DNA of 64,000 bases from an uncultured Akkermansia sp. (GTDB lineage Bacteria > Verrucomicrobiota > Verrucomicrobiia > Verrucomicrobiales > Akkermansiaceae), in the NCBI GenBank assembly GCA_905200945.1, contig CAJKMG010000004.1:62001-126000 (forward strand), read 5' to 3'. Under the pieces are notes generated by a model, which worked only from the letters and a program-made list of their open reading frames with translations, was not told where the DNA came from and made no database searches. Shown here one piece after another: positions 52,629 through 62,157 of the stretch. Within the stretch, counting starts at the first letter, position 1, and each line of letters opens with the position of its first letter. The position numbers were made by a program, and so were the translations under genes.

Positions 52629-53780
52629 TTAAAAGCTTCCCCCCGTTCCGGGCATCGGGTTCCCGGCATCCCTTTCTGATGGCTGATTCCTTCCTGAAAG
52701 GCCCCTGATTGGAGAAATCGCTTTATCACACGCACCATGCCCCGCTTGCCGCCGGCCGGTATTTTTTACATGGGCCAGATATGGCAGAAGGAACGGAGCG
52801 AAACATTTCAGGGCGAAATAAAACAGGACGATGGCAGCGAACACCAGCAACGGAGTGAAAACGGCGAGAACAGGCTGGATTTTCATGACGGGAGGCAGGA
52901 AATCGTAAATGGGCCAGTGCAGCATGAACGTCAGAAAACAGGCGGGGGCCAGCAAAGCTATTTTCGCGGACAGGCCGGGCAGGTGCTTTTCCATCCAGAT
53001 GCCTGCGTACATAATCATCATGACTCCCAGAAGCATGCCAATGGCCGTCTCTTTCCACAGGGGGATCAGGTCGACGGAATAAAGCGCAATCAGCACAACG
53101 GGCATAAAAATGCTCACCCAGAAAAAAATGCCGAATTTTTTATTCATCACCAGATGAATGTCGTCAATCCGCCGGGAACTGAGCGCAACGCCCAGCAGGT
53201 AAAAAGCACAGGTTCCAATGGAAATCGTCTCTGTGTGATCCGGCGCCACATTGAAGAAACAGAAAAAGAGAAGCACCGCAGGAAACAGCAGGATTTTGAC
53301 GCGTACCAGAAGAGGCGTCAGCAACGTGAGAATAATAATGTCCCTCAGGAACCAGGAAGGGCCGATGGGAGGAACGGCATGGGAGTCATCCGCGGGGAAA
53401 AGGTTGATGCCCGGAAGGAAGACGTCTCGAATGCCGACCAGATTCTCAAGGCGGAAAGGAGCGCCGTCATGAGGCGGAACAAGGAGCACGTACAGCACAT
53501 TCCAGAACATGAATGGAATGAAGAGCCATAAAGCCCGGTTGAACGCCTTGTTCCAGGTGATGTTCCTGCCAAGGAAGTACCCTGCCAGCACCAGGAAAAA
53601 AGGAACCCTCCCCAGGTAGAAGAGATGGAGGCTCACCGCCTGGAGAAAGGGAGAGGACAGATGAACGTACATAATCAGGAGGGCGGCCATAACCCTTGAT
53701 ACGTCAATCCATAAGACACGTTTTGAGGGAGAAGGCGCAGACGTGTCGAGAATCGGAGGCTGGTTTTGAGCGTTATACAT
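52629..53780 (-). CDS. Acyltransferase family 3 membrane protein
   Basis: 383 residues with about ten membrane spans. The N-terminal RVLWIDVSRVMAALLIMYVH carries the family pattern near the active-site histidine, and YLGRVPFFLVLAGYFLGRN follows. Such proteins add acetyl or other acyl groups to sugars of the cell surface. After the last span a hydrophilic tail of ~45 residues (GHGACDKAISPIRGLSGRN) has no known role. The target molecule is unknown. No gene is seen in the 52402-52628 gap. Confidence 0.88.
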   Translation of the reverse strand: MYNAQNQPPILDTSAPSPSKRVLWIDVSRVMAALLIMYVHLSSPFLQAVSLHLFYLGRVPFFLVLAGYFLGRNITWNKAFNRALWLFIPFMFWNVLYVLLVPPHDGAPFRLENLVGIRDVFLPGINLFPADDSHAVPPIGPSWFLRDIIILTLLTPLLVRVKILLFPAVLLFFCFFNVAPDHTETISIGTCAFYLLGVALSSRRIDDIHLVMNKKFGIFFWVSIFMPVVLIALYSVDLIPLWKETAIGMLLGVMMIMYAGIWMEKHLPGLSAKIALLAPACFLTFMLHWPIYDFLPPVMKIQPVLAVFTPLLVFAAIVLFYFALKCFAPFLLPYLAHVKNTGRRQAGHGACDKAISPIRGLSGRNQPSERDAGNPMPGTGGSF

Positions 53781-53920
53781 TTAAGCGGAAGAAAAAGTAA
53801 TGCAGGCAGGAGCCAAAGTCAATTACTCGGAACCGTTTTGGGAAATGGGCGGCGCATTGGGGCAGCCCTGATTTTTTTTGCTCGAACCGGATGCGGAGCT
53901 TCGCTATATTATCTTCCGTT

Positions 53921-55567
53921 ATGGCAACACCGGATTTTCATTATCAGGACCCTTTTCCCATGGAAAAGGACGACACTCAATACCGCCTCATCACGTCCGA
54001 CTACGTGAGCGTAGGCGACTTTGAAGGACATCCCATGCTGAAAGTGGAACCGGAGGGCCTGCGCCTGCTGGCCGCGGAAGCCTTCCATGACGTGGCTTTT
54101 TTCCTGCGCCCCGCCCACCTGAAGCAGGTGGCCGCCATTCTGGACGATCCGGAAGCCAGCGATAATGATAAAAGCGTGGCCCTGACGATGCTCCGCAACG
54201 CGGAAGTGGCGTCCGCCGGCATCCTGCCCTTCTGCCAGGACACGGGAACCGCCACCATCGTAGGCAAGAAGGGCCAGCAGGTCTGGACCGGCTGCGACGA
54301 CTGCGAACAGCTTTCCCACGGCGTTTACGACGCCTATACCCAGAACAATCTGCGCTATTCCCAGACGGTGGCGCTGGATATGTACACGGAGAAAAACACC
54401 GGCACCAATCTTCCCGCCCAGATTGACCTGGAAGCGGTGGAGGGCATGAAGTACTCCTTCCTGTTCGTCGCCAAGGGCGGCGGCTCCGCCAACAAGACTT
54501 ATCTTTACCAGGAAACGAAGGCCCTGCTCAACCCGGCCACGCTGAAAAAGTTCCTGGTGGAAAAGATGAGCACCTTGGGCACGGCGGCCTGCCCCCCCTA
54601 CCACATCGCGTTCGTCATTGGCGGCACTTCTGCGGAAAAATGCCTGAAAACCGTGAAGATGGCCTCCACGAAGTACTACGACAACCTGCCTACTACGGGC
54701 AACGAATACGGCCGCGCCTTCCGTGACCTGGAACTGGAAAAGGAATTGCATGAAGAAGCGTGCAAGCTGGGCCTGGGCGCCCAGTTCGGCGGCAAGTGGT
54801 ACGCCCTGGACGTGCGCGTCATCCGGCTGCCCCGCCACGGCGCCTCCTGCCCGGTGGGCCTGGGAGTCTCCTGCTCCGCGGACCGCAACGCGAAAGCCAA
54901 AATCACGCCGGAGGGCATCTTTATTGAACAGCTGGAAACCAACCCCGGCCAGTATATTCCGGAAGCCCTGCGCATGACCTCCAGCAAAGCTATCTCCATT
55001 GACCTGAACCGCCCGATGAAGGAAGTTCTGGCGGAACTGGGCAAGTACCCCGTCACCACGCGCCTGAGCCTGAACGGCACCATCATCGTGGCTCGCGACA
55101 TCGCCCACGCCAAGCTGAAGGAACGCCTGGAAAAGGGCGAAGGGCTGCCTCAGTACATGAAGGATCACCCCGTGTACTACGCCGGCCCGGCGAAAACCCC
55201 GGAAGGCTACCCCTCCGGTTCCTTCGGCCCCACGACCGCAGGCCGCATGGACTCCTACGTGGACCTGTTCCAGGAAAACGGCGGCTCCATGATCATGATC
55301 GCCAAGGGCAACCGAAGCCAGCAGGTAACGGATGCCTGCCGGAAACACGGCGGTTTTTACCTGGGCTCCATCGGCGGTCCCGCCGCCATCCTGGCCAAGA
55401 ACAACATCAAGAAAGTGGAACTGCTGGAATACCCGGAACTGGGCATGGAAGCCATCTGGAAAATTGAAGTGGAAGACTTCCCCGCCTTTATTCTGGTAGA
55501 TGACAAGGGCAATGATTTCTTCGCCAAAATCCGCGAAGGATGGGCCTGCGCCGGTTGCGGGCATTAA
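53921..55567 (+). CDS. Fumarate hydratase class I (iron-sulfur)
   Basis: 548 residues, the single-chain class I fumarase. The 4Fe-4S cysteines are in LPFCQDTGTA, GTAACPPYHIAF and GVSCSADRNAK. ILPFCQDTGTATIVGKKG and TAGRMDSYVDLFQENGGSM are typical of the family. It interconverts fumarate and malate. The start at 53921 (MATPDFHYQDPFP) lies 10 bases after TATATT (53905-53910), a probable -10 box, leaving a very short leader. It stands alone with a terminator behind it. Confidence 0.95.
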   Translation: MATPDFHYQDPFPMEKDDTQYRLITSDYVSVGDFEGHPMLKVEPEGLRLLAAEAFHDVAFFLRPAHLKQVAAILDDPEASDNDKSVALTMLRNAEVASAGILPFCQDTGTATIVGKKGQQVWTGCDDCEQLSHGVYDAYTQNNLRYSQTVALDMYTEKNTGTNLPAQIDLEAVEGMKYSFLFVAKGGGSANKTYLYQETKALLNPATLKKFLVEKMSTLGTAACPPYHIAFVIGGTSAEKCLKTVKMASTKYYDNLPTTGNEYGRAFRDLELEKELHEEACKLGLGAQFGGKWYALDVRVIRLPRHGASCPVGLGVSCSADRNAKAKITPEGIFIEQLETNPGQYIPEALRMTSSKAISIDLNRPMKEVLAELGKYPVTTRLSLNGTIIVARDIAHAKLKERLEKGEGLPQYMKDHPVYYAGPAKTPEGYPSGSFGPTTAGRMDSYVDLFQENGGSMIMIAKGNRSQQVTDACRKHGGFYLGSIGGPAAILAKNNIKKVELLEYPELGMEAIWKIEVEDFPAFILVDDKGNDFFAKIREGWACAGCGH

Positions 55568-55595
55568 GCCTGAATCGGAAAAAAGATGATTCGCG

Positions 55596-55624
55596 GCCGG
55601 AGTCTTTCGGGACTCCGGCTTTTT
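55596..55624 (+). terminator. Terminator of the fumarase gene
   Basis: GCCGGAGTC (55596-55604) pairs with GACTCCGGC (55611-55619), a 6-base loop and T5 follow. Confidence 0.9.
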
Positions 55625-55715
55625 GATGCTCCGGGTTCAGACCATCCTCCCGGTGCAGACGGCATTGAATATCCGGAAGGGGAAAATTTCCGGTATTCAT
55701 TCATCATGCGCCTCT

Positions 55716-56276
55716 TCACGCAAACAGGTAATAAACCAGCATCAGCGCCAGATTGACGCCGGCAGCCATCAGCATCCCGCCCGGTTTCAAATACCGCGCC
55801 TTTCCAAGAAAAACCGCCAGCACCGCAAAAACGGCGTACAGGGATATCCACATCAGAAAAAATGCTGCCAGGTTCCGCCCGTTCCCCAGACCGGCCTGAA
55901 ACATGTTCCCGCCATGGAAAAGAAACGGCAACGCCGGCAGCACGGCGTAAATGACATACACCCAATCCCTCACTATCACCCTGAAAGAGACCGTCAGCGG
56001 CTCCCTGCCAAAGAGAATATTACGGGAGCAGGCGTTCCGCATCTTTTCCTTACTCAGAGCGCAGGGCAAATAGAAAGGAAGAAGCATCAGCGCCAAAACG
56101 GGCCCGGCATATAACATGGCGGCCATTCCCGCTACGAGAGCGAAGAAAGCGGCAAAGAGGACAGGCACGCCCGCCATGAGCAGGAAAAGAAAGGCTGTCC
56201 TGCGCTCCGCCTTCTCCCCCATTTTCAGGAAAGACCATGAAAGATAAGCCATAGGATAAAAATATGGTTTCTTCAA
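55716..56276 (-). CDS. Polytopic membrane protein, unknown
   Basis: 186 residues with about four or five spans (AFLFLLMAGVPVLFAAFFAL, MLYAGPVLALMLLPFYL, VIYAVLPALPFLF, ISLYAVFAVLAVFLG, NLALMLVYYLFA). I recognise no motif. It is a single minus-strand gene between fumarase and the queD-like gene. Confidence 0.75.
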   Translation of the reverse strand: MKKPYFYPMAYLSWSFLKMGEKAERRTAFLFLLMAGVPVLFAAFFALVAGMAAMLYAGPVLALMLLPFYLPCALSKEKMRNACSRNILFGREPLTVSFRVIVRDWVYVIYAVLPALPFLFHGGNMFQAGLGNGRNLAAFFLMWISLYAVFAVLAVFLGKARYLKPGGMLMAAGVNLALMLVYYLFA

Positions 56277-56427
56277 GTCTGCCAGAAATCAAAGCCGTGC
56301 GCAAGGGAAAGCCGCCCACGAACATCCGGAACAACAGAGACCCCATCCCTCCGCACGCGGCAAGAGGGGAACCAGACAGACTCTGATTGGGATTGCCCCG
56401 CGCCCGCGCCCGCGTTATCCTGCCTCT

Positions 56428-56880
56428 ATGGTCTACCGAATTTGCAAATCCATCGAACTGGAAAGCGGGCATCTCCTGTCCAAACATCCCGGTAATTGCA
56501 AATTCCCGCATGGCCATACGCGCTCCGTAGAGATGGTGTTCCGGGCGGAAACTCTGGATGCCAATGACATGGTGTTGGATTTCAAGGCTATCAAGCAAAT
56601 GATGGGGGACTTCCTCCAGCAGTTTGACCACTCCCTGTGCGTGAATACGGAAGACCCCAATTACGCCGCCTTCGTGGCCGCATACGGGGAGCGCATCATT
56701 CCGTTCGACCGGGAAGACCCCACCAGCGAAGTGATGGCCCGCACTATTTTCAATGTTGCCCGCCAAGCGCTGGAAAAAGCCGGAGAGACCCCCGGCGAAT
56801 ATCCTGTGCGGGCCTGTGTTGAGCTGGAACGCGTGCGCGTGTGGGAAACCAGCAGTTCCTGGGCGGAATACGGGGAATAA
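56428..56880 (+). CDS. queD: 6-carboxytetrahydropterin synthase (QueD-like)
   Basis: 150 residues. The zinc histidines are at SGHLL and PHGHTRSVE, the catalytic cysteine in GNCKFPHGH, and MVLDFKAIKQMMGDFLQQFDHS matches the QueD/PTPS core with the second catalytic histidine in FDHS. The C-terminal VWETSSSWAEY is typical. It probably makes 6-carboxy-tetrahydropterin for queuosine; a PTPS role is possible. No other que genes are in the window. Confidence 0.9.
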   Translation: MVYRICKSIELESGHLLSKHPGNCKFPHGHTRSVEMVFRAETLDANDMVLDFKAIKQMMGDFLQQFDHSLCVNTEDPNYAAFVAAYGERIIPFDREDPTSEVMARTIFNVARQALEKAGETPGEYPVRACVELERVRVWETSSSWAEYGE

Positions 56881-56982
56881 CTGAAACAGCGCGTTTCCCG
56901 CCGGGCGGAACGCTCCGCAAAGATTCCCGGCCCCGTGGAAAGCACGGCCGCAACGCGGCCCCCCCCCCCGCAGGTTCATCCC

Positions 56983-57741
56983 TTAAAAGGGATTCAGGGA
57001 AATCATGCGTTTCTGCGTCCAGTGCCCGTAGGCGGAAGAATATACATCCGTAATTTCCCGGGTCCATTCGTCAATAGTGCGCTGATGGTGGGCGTATTTT
57101 TTAAAATCCTTGGTGTCCACGCCCAGCAGGGAGCTGTGGTCTTCCTCATAATCCGCAAATTCGGAAACGATGCGGCCGGACTCATCCCTCAGGCGGCCCG
57201 CCATGGCAATGTGCCCTTTCTTGATGAACCGTTTGACCAGCCCTCCCCCCTTGATGCCGCTCAGCGCCGTGACAAAGATGCCGGCCCTGGCATTCGTGGG
57301 AGTGATGGAAATGATGGCGAGTTCCAGCGTATAGGCCCCCCTGGTTCCCGGAGGCACCATTTCAAAATGCGGATTTTCGGCAACCTCCTTTTCCATTCTG
57401 GTTGCAACGCTCTTCCGGAAGTACTCCGCCAGGCCGCGCAGGGCATCAAACCCCTCCGCGGTATCCGGCCTTACATCCATGTGCTCCGTATCCACCGGAA
57501 CAACGGCCATCATGACTTTTTTGCCATCCACGCCGTTCACCCTGTCATTCCAGATTTTTTTATCATCGGCATTCCAGTACGCGTCAAAGGGAATATGGGA
57601 ATCCTTATTTTTTACCTGATGAGCGATAAATCCTGTTTGGGGAACATGTTTGAAATTATTGGAACAAGACACTACCGCCATGCAGCCGAGCAGCACGAGA
57701 GCCATCAGGGAAGCTGAGAATAAAAAACGGTGTTTCTTCAT
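56983..57741 (-). CDS. DUF3313-like lipoprotein
   Basis: 252 residues from Met at 57741, with a lipoprotein signal (MKKHRFLFSASLMALVLLGC; a second Cys follows in VVSC). The body, with PVDTEHMDVRP, AEYFRKSVATRMEKEV and TLELAIISITPTNARAGIF, resembles DUF3313 lipoproteins, whose function is unknown. An upstream ATG at 57756 is possible. A candidate promoter sits at 57778-57807. Confidence 0.75.
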   Translation of the reverse strand: MKKHRFLFSASLMALVLLGCMAVVSCSNNFKHVPQTGFIAHQVKNKDSHIPFDAYWNADDKKIWNDRVNGVDGKKVMMAVVPVDTEHMDVRPDTAEGFDALRGLAEYFRKSVATRMEKEVAENPHFEMVPPGTRGAYTLELAIISITPTNARAGIFVTALSGIKGGGLVKRFIKKGHIAMAGRLRDESGRIVSEFADYEEDHSSLLGVDTKDFKKYAHHQRTIDEWTREITDVYSSAYGHWTQKRMISLNPF

Positions 57742-57777
57742 ATCAAATAATTCCATATCAAGTAATCGGCAGAATCG

Positions 57778-57807
57778 TTTCTATCATGGCCCGGCATCCG
57801 CTGTCAA
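57778..57807 (-). promoter_or_regulatory. Candidate promoter of the DUF3313-like gene
   Basis: On the minus strand TTGACA (57807-57802) and TAGAAA (57783-57778) are spaced by 18 bases, about 37 bases before the ATG at 57741. Confidence 0.5.
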
Positions 57808-57876
57808 TAAAACCCGCGGGTGAACATCCGGGGCGGCGGTCCTCCCGCCGTGCGGAAGGGGCCAAAGAGGGAATGC

Positions 57877-59526
57877 CTAGTCTTCTTCATCCATGGGGCG
57901 GTATTTCACAGCCAGTTTTTCCAGGATTTTCAAGGCTCTGAAGGCGCGGCTGCGGAACGATTTGTAGTCCCGGGGGTCGCAGTCGCTCCAGGCGCGTTCG
58001 GACAGGGCCAGGGCGCGCGGCCACGCCATGTATTCCACCAGCCCCATATTGTACAGGTATTCCGTCCAGATGTTAGCCTGGAGGCCGCGCACCCTGGCGG
58101 CTTCCTCCGGGGAGAGTTCCGGCAATTCATAGCCGTACACCTGCTTGAGCGGAATAAGGCCCCCTACGGCTTTCGGCTCCGTGGACGCGGCGGACTGGTA
58201 ATAGTCAAAATAGAAGTGGGAACACGGCGCCAGGATGACGGGATGCCCTTTCCTGGCCGCTGCCGCGGCAAAACCGTTGCCGCGCCACGCCATGACGAAG
58301 ATATGTTTGTCCGCCTCCAACTCCCCGGCTTCATCCCAGACAATGGCGTCATAGCCGCCCTTCCGCACATAGTCCGCAATCTGCTGCAGGAAATCCCGGC
58401 TCAGGGCCTTGAGATCCTTCTCCCTCAGGCTTTTTAAACGGTTCTGGCAATACCGGCATTTTTTCCATGCCTCGGCAGACACCTCGTCATGGCCCAAATG
58501 AATGGGGGAGCCGGGCGGAAAGACAGCCTTAAGTTCATCCACCACGTCTTTCACGAAGCGGAGCGTTTCCGGACGCCCCATGCAGACGGCGTCCCGGCCT
58601 TTTTTCCCCTCCACGGGAAAGTTCACGCCGTCGCAAATCAAATCCCCGTAGGCATGCATGGCCGCATAGGAATGGCCTGGAAGGTCTATTTCCGGAACAA
58701 CGGTGACCTGGCGGCTGCGCGCATAGGCAATAATCTCCCTCATCTGCTCCTGGGTGTAAAAACCGCCGTAGGTAGCTTCCGGGTCATGTTCCTGGATGGC
58801 GAGTTTCACTTCCTGCCAGTTCCATTCTCCGTCAGCGAGCGGAACGCGCCAGGCGCTCATGGAAGTAAGCAATGGATATTTCTTAATTTCCAGGCGCCAG
58901 CCGGGGCCGTCCGTCAGGTGCAGGTGGAGGCGGTTGAGCTTAAACAGGGACATGGCGTCAACCATGCGCTTGACTTCCGCCATGGTGAAAAAGTGGCGGG
59001 AAACATCCAGCATCATGCCCCGCCATTCAAAGCGGGGGACATCCCGGAGGGAAAAAACGGGTACGGAAAACCCCTCCCCGGTCCGGTTGGCGCTTAAAAC
59101 CTGGACCATGCTCTGCCACGCGTAGAAAAGGCCCTGGGGGGCCGCCGCTTTCAGATGCAGGACGCCCCTCCCTTCCCCGTCGCGCTCCAGGCGGGCCTCA
59201 TACCCTTCGCCTGTTCCCGAGGGGCTTCCCTCAACCGAACAAACGGCATCCGCAGACGCCCTGTCACGGGTCATGGAGAGGCCGGACAAAACGCCCTGGG
59301 CGTTGAGCACATTCAGGAGGGCCTCCACCACGGGCGCATCCTTTTCCTGCGCATAAACCGCCAGCCGCAGCGGGAGATGAGCCACGGAAGACCGGTCAGA
59401 CCTGCATGCGGAAGGCGCGGGGAGCAACACCTCCTCGGCCGGAAGCGTGTCCGCCATGCCGGCGCCCGGTAATCCGGACAGAGCCAGCCATGCGGCCAGC
59501 CGGAAACAACGCCCCTTATTCATCAT
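57877..59526 (-). CDS. GH20 beta-N-acetylhexosaminidase, canonical form
   Basis: 549 residues with a signal peptide (MMNKGRCFRLAAWLALSGLP). The barrel starts at RGMMLDVSRHFFTMAEVKRM, has the canonical LHLHLTDGPGWRLEIKKYP, EIDLPGHSYAAMHAYG, and the catalytic pair in IHLGHDEVSAEAW. ANIWTEYLYNMGLVEYMAWP closes the site. It trims terminal GlcNAc/GalNAc residues from glycans outside the cytoplasm. Compared with the GH20 at 46651, its acceptor motif is intact, so the two enzymes probably differ in target. Confidence 0.95.
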   Translation of the reverse strand: MMNKGRCFRLAAWLALSGLPGAGMADTLPAEEVLLPAPSACRSDRSSVAHLPLRLAVYAQEKDAPVVEALLNVLNAQGVLSGLSMTRDRASADAVCSVEGSPSGTGEGYEARLERDGEGRGVLHLKAAAPQGLFYAWQSMVQVLSANRTGEGFSVPVFSLRDVPRFEWRGMMLDVSRHFFTMAEVKRMVDAMSLFKLNRLHLHLTDGPGWRLEIKKYPLLTSMSAWRVPLADGEWNWQEVKLAIQEHDPEATYGGFYTQEQMREIIAYARSRQVTVVPEIDLPGHSYAAMHAYGDLICDGVNFPVEGKKGRDAVCMGRPETLRFVKDVVDELKAVFPPGSPIHLGHDEVSAEAWKKCRYCQNRLKSLREKDLKALSRDFLQQIADYVRKGGYDAIVWDEAGELEADKHIFVMAWRGNGFAAAAARKGHPVILAPCSHFYFDYYQSAASTEPKAVGGLIPLKQVYGYELPELSPEEAARVRGLQANIWTEYLYNMGLVEYMAWPRALALSERAWSDCDPRDYKSFRSRAFRALKILEKLAVKYRPMDEED

Positions 59527-59603
59527 TCAGGAAATACGGCCCGCCCTTGTCTCTTCTTTCAATGGAAGGAGCTTTCCCTCAGGCCCCTGTGTTCCGGAAA
59601 GCA

Positions 59604-59630
59604 AAGGCGCGGCCGTATTCAGCCGCGCCT
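59604..59630 (-). terminator. Probable terminator of ffh
   Basis: AGGCGCGGC (59605-59613) pairs with GCCGCGCCT (59622-59630). On the minus strand TTGCTTTCC follows, a weak T run. Confidence 0.5.
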
Positions 59631-59654
59631 GCCAGTTTCCATCCTTTTTTACAT

Positions 59655-61094
59655 TTACCTGCGTCCGCCAAAAAGGCCGCCGAGACCGCCACCTAATCCA
59701 CCCAGGCCTTTCAGGCCGCCCAAACCTCCTCCCATGCCTGGAAAGCCGGGAATCTTGCCCCCCTTCCCTTTCATGGAAGCCATCTGCTTCATCATGGCGC
59801 CCATTTTTCCCTTGCCGGACATCATCTTGCGCATTTCGGAAAAATTCTTGATCAGCTTGTTCACTTCCATCAAAGGACGGCCGCATCCCGCGGCAATGCG
59901 GCGGCGGCGGGACGGATTCAGCAGGTTGGGATTGCTCCTTTCCTTGGCCGTCATGGAGAGCACAATGGCCTCCATGTGCTTCATCCGCCTGGGGTCCAGG
60001 GCTCCTTCCGGAAGTTGTTTCTTGATTTTGCCGAAGCCGGGGAGCAGGCCCAGCAGCCCTTCCAGCGGCCCCAGGCTCTGCATCATTTTCATCTGGTCCA
60101 GAAAGTCATTGAAATCAAATTTGCCGGACATCATGCGGTCCATGGATTTGGCCGCCTGCTCTTCGTCAATGCGTGCGGCGGCATGCTCCACCAGCCCGAC
60201 AATGTCGCCCATGCCCAGAATGCGATCCGCCATGCGGCCGGGAACAAAGGGGCCGAACTGATCCAGCTTTTCCCCCTCACCGGAAAATTTGATGGGCTTG
60301 CCCGTCACGGAACGCATGGAAAGGGCCGCGCCACCGCGGGCATCGCCGTCCAGCTTGGTCAGGACGATGCCCGTTACGTTCACGGCACGGTCAAAGGTCT
60401 GGGCCACGTTCACGGCCTGCTGGCCCGTGGCGGCATCCGCCACCAGGAGCGTTTCCCTCGGCGCAAGGAAGGCGTGCAGATGGCGCAGTTCGTCTATCAG
60501 GGCTTCATCCACTTCCTGACGGCCCGCCGTGTCAAAAATCATGACGGTCCCGTTCTGGGTCCGGGCCCATTCCAGAGCCTCGCGCGCCACGGCCACCACG
60601 TCCCTGCTGCCGGGAGCGGGCTTATAAACGGGCACTCCTATTTGTTCCGCCAGCGTGGCCAGCTGGTCCACGGCGGCGGGACGCACCAGGTCGCAGGCCA
60701 CCAGCAGGGGGCGGCGCCCCTCGTTCTTCAGGCGCAGGGCCAGCTTCGCGCTGGTCGTGGTCTTGCCGGCGCCGTTCAGGCCCACCACCATGATTCTGGC
60801 AGGGTCCGTCAAGTCCAGCCCCACGGCGTCCCCACCCAGCAGGGCGGCGATTTCATCACGGAAAATTTTGACGATCTGCTCTCCGGGCTTGATGGATTTG
60901 AGCACTTCCTGCCCCATGGCCCGTTCCTTCACGCGGCCGATGAATTCCCGGGCCACGCCAAACTCCACGTCCGCCTCCAGCAAGGCCAGCCGGATGTCGC
61001 GCAGGGCGTCTGCAATATTTTTCTCGGAAATCTTGCCCAGGCCGCGAAGCCTCCGGAATGTGTTATCCAGTTTATCTGCTAAAAGTGAAAACAT
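59655..61094 (-). CDS. ffh: Signal recognition particle protein (SRP54)
   Basis: 479 residues. NG GTPase domain: GLNGAGKTTTSAKLALRL (P-loop), DTAGRQEVDEALIDEL, and TKLDGDARGGAALS; the M domain has the RNA-binding segment SRRRRIAAGCGRP. It delivers ribosomes with nascent membrane or secreted proteins to FtsY. The start at 61094 (MFSLLADKLDNTFRRLRG) is typical; upstream in-frame codons are not. The C-terminus has a Gly/Leu-rich tail (GLGGLKGLGGLGGGLGGLFG) of ~30 residues beyond the M domain. Confidence 0.96.
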   Translation of the reverse strand: MFSLLADKLDNTFRRLRGLGKISEKNIADALRDIRLALLEADVEFGVAREFIGRVKERAMGQEVLKSIKPGEQIVKIFRDEIAALLGGDAVGLDLTDPARIMVVGLNGAGKTTTSAKLALRLKNEGRRPLLVACDLVRPAAVDQLATLAEQIGVPVYKPAPGSRDVVAVAREALEWARTQNGTVMIFDTAGRQEVDEALIDELRHLHAFLAPRETLLVADAATGQQAVNVAQTFDRAVNVTGIVLTKLDGDARGGAALSMRSVTGKPIKFSGEGEKLDQFGPFVPGRMADRILGMGDIVGLVEHAAARIDEEQAAKSMDRMMSGKFDFNDFLDQMKMMQSLGPLEGLLGLLPGFGKIKKQLPEGALDPRRMKHMEAIVLSMTAKERSNPNLLNPSRRRRIAAGCGRPLMEVNKLIKNFSEMRKMMSGKGKMGAMMKQMASMKGKGGKIPGFPGMGGGLGGLKGLGGLGGGLGGLFGGRR

Positions 61095-61169
61095 AATCGT
61101 ATGATGCGCCAGACTGTGCCACATTTCCCCCTTCCCGTCAACAAGCGCGCCCTGCATGGGACATGATGC

Positions 61170-61198
61170 TTGACTTGCCGGGGGCTTCGCCCCATCTT
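61170..61198 (+). promoter_or_regulatory. Candidate promoter of nadA, almost leaderless
   Basis: TTGACT at 61170-61175 and CATCTT at 61193-61198, spaced 17 bases. The ATG of nadA is at 61206, 7 bases after the -10 box. Confidence 0.45.
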
Positions 61199-61205
61199 TT
61201 CCCGC

Positions 61206-62141
61206 ATGGCACCCTTTGACCTGAAAGAGGAAATTTTACGCCTGAAAGAAGAACGCAACGCCATCATTCTGGCGCACAGCTACCAGACCGGGGATATCCA
61301 GGACATGGCCGACTACGTGGGCGACTCCCTGGGGCTGGCCTACAAGGCGCAGAATACGGATTGCGACGTGATCGCCTTCTGCGGCGTCCATTTCATGGCG
61401 GAAACCGCCAAAATTCTTAATCCGGACAAAACCGTCATTCTTCCGGATGCCGACGCCGGCTGTTCTCTGGAAGCCTCCTGCGACGCCGGTGAGCTGGAAG
61501 CTTTCTTAAAAGAAAACGCCCATAAAAATTACTATGTAGTGGCGTATGTGAACTGCTCCATCGGCGTCAAGGCGCTGGCGGATGTAATCGTTACTTCCGG
61601 GAATGCCGTAAAAATCGTCTCCCAGGCTCCGGAGGGCCGCCCCATCCTGTTCGTCCCGGACCAGAATCTGGGCGCTTGGGTAAGCCGCCAGCTTGGCCGC
61701 CCCCTGGAACTGTGGAACGGGGCCTGCCACGTGCACATGGAGTTCACGCGGGACCAGATTCTTGCCCTGAAGGAAAAGCACCCCGGCGTGCCGGTGGTGG
61801 CCCATCCGGAATGCACGGAGGCCGTGCGCCTGCTGGCGGACCATATCTGCTCCACGGAGAAAATGATTCCCTATTGCACGGAAAGCCCCGCCAAATCTTT
61901 CATCATTGTGACGGAATCCGGCATTCTGCACCGTCTCCGCAAGCTGGTTCCGGGCAAAGAATTCATTCCCGCGCCCACGGAGCAATGCTCCTGCAGCACC
62001 TGCCCGTACATGAAAATGAACACGCTGGAAAAACTGTACCTGGCCCTCCGGGACCTTTCCCCCGCCGTGGAACTGCCGGAAGACCTGCGCAGAAGGGCGG
62101 AAGCCCCGCTGCTGCGCATGCTGGAGCAATCCCAATCCTGA
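61206..62141 (+). CDS. nadA: Quinolinate synthase
   Basis: 311 residues; condenses iminoaspartate and dihydroxyacetone phosphate to quinolinate for NAD. The 4Fe-4S cysteines are in YVNCSIGVKA, the middle GACHVH/HPECTEAV region, and CSCSTCPYMKMN. AHSYQTGDIQDMADYVGDSL and FCGVHFMAETAKILNP are characteristic. The start at 61206 (MAPFDLKEEILRL) is preferred to 61170. Partner nadB is not in this window. The methyltransferase gene follows 16 bases later. Confidence 0.96.
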   Translation: MAPFDLKEEILRLKEERNAIILAHSYQTGDIQDMADYVGDSLGLAYKAQNTDCDVIAFCGVHFMAETAKILNPDKTVILPDADAGCSLEASCDAGELEAFLKENAHKNYYVVAYVNCSIGVKALADVIVTSGNAVKIVSQAPEGRPILFVPDQNLGAWVSRQLGRPLELWNGACHVHMEFTRDQILALKEKHPGVPVVAHPECTEAVRLLADHICSTEKMIPYCTESPAKSFIIVTESGILHRLRKLVPGKEFIPAPTEQCSCSTCPYMKMNTLEKLYLALRDLSPAVELPEDLRRRAEAPLLRMLEQSQS

Positions 62142-62157
62142 CCCCTGCCTTCCCCGC

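Noticed and set aside
56959..56969. Run of eleven C as a possible phase-variation tract
   Set aside because: It lies between the ends of two convergent genes, not in a coding start or promoter; it may also be prone to sequencing error.
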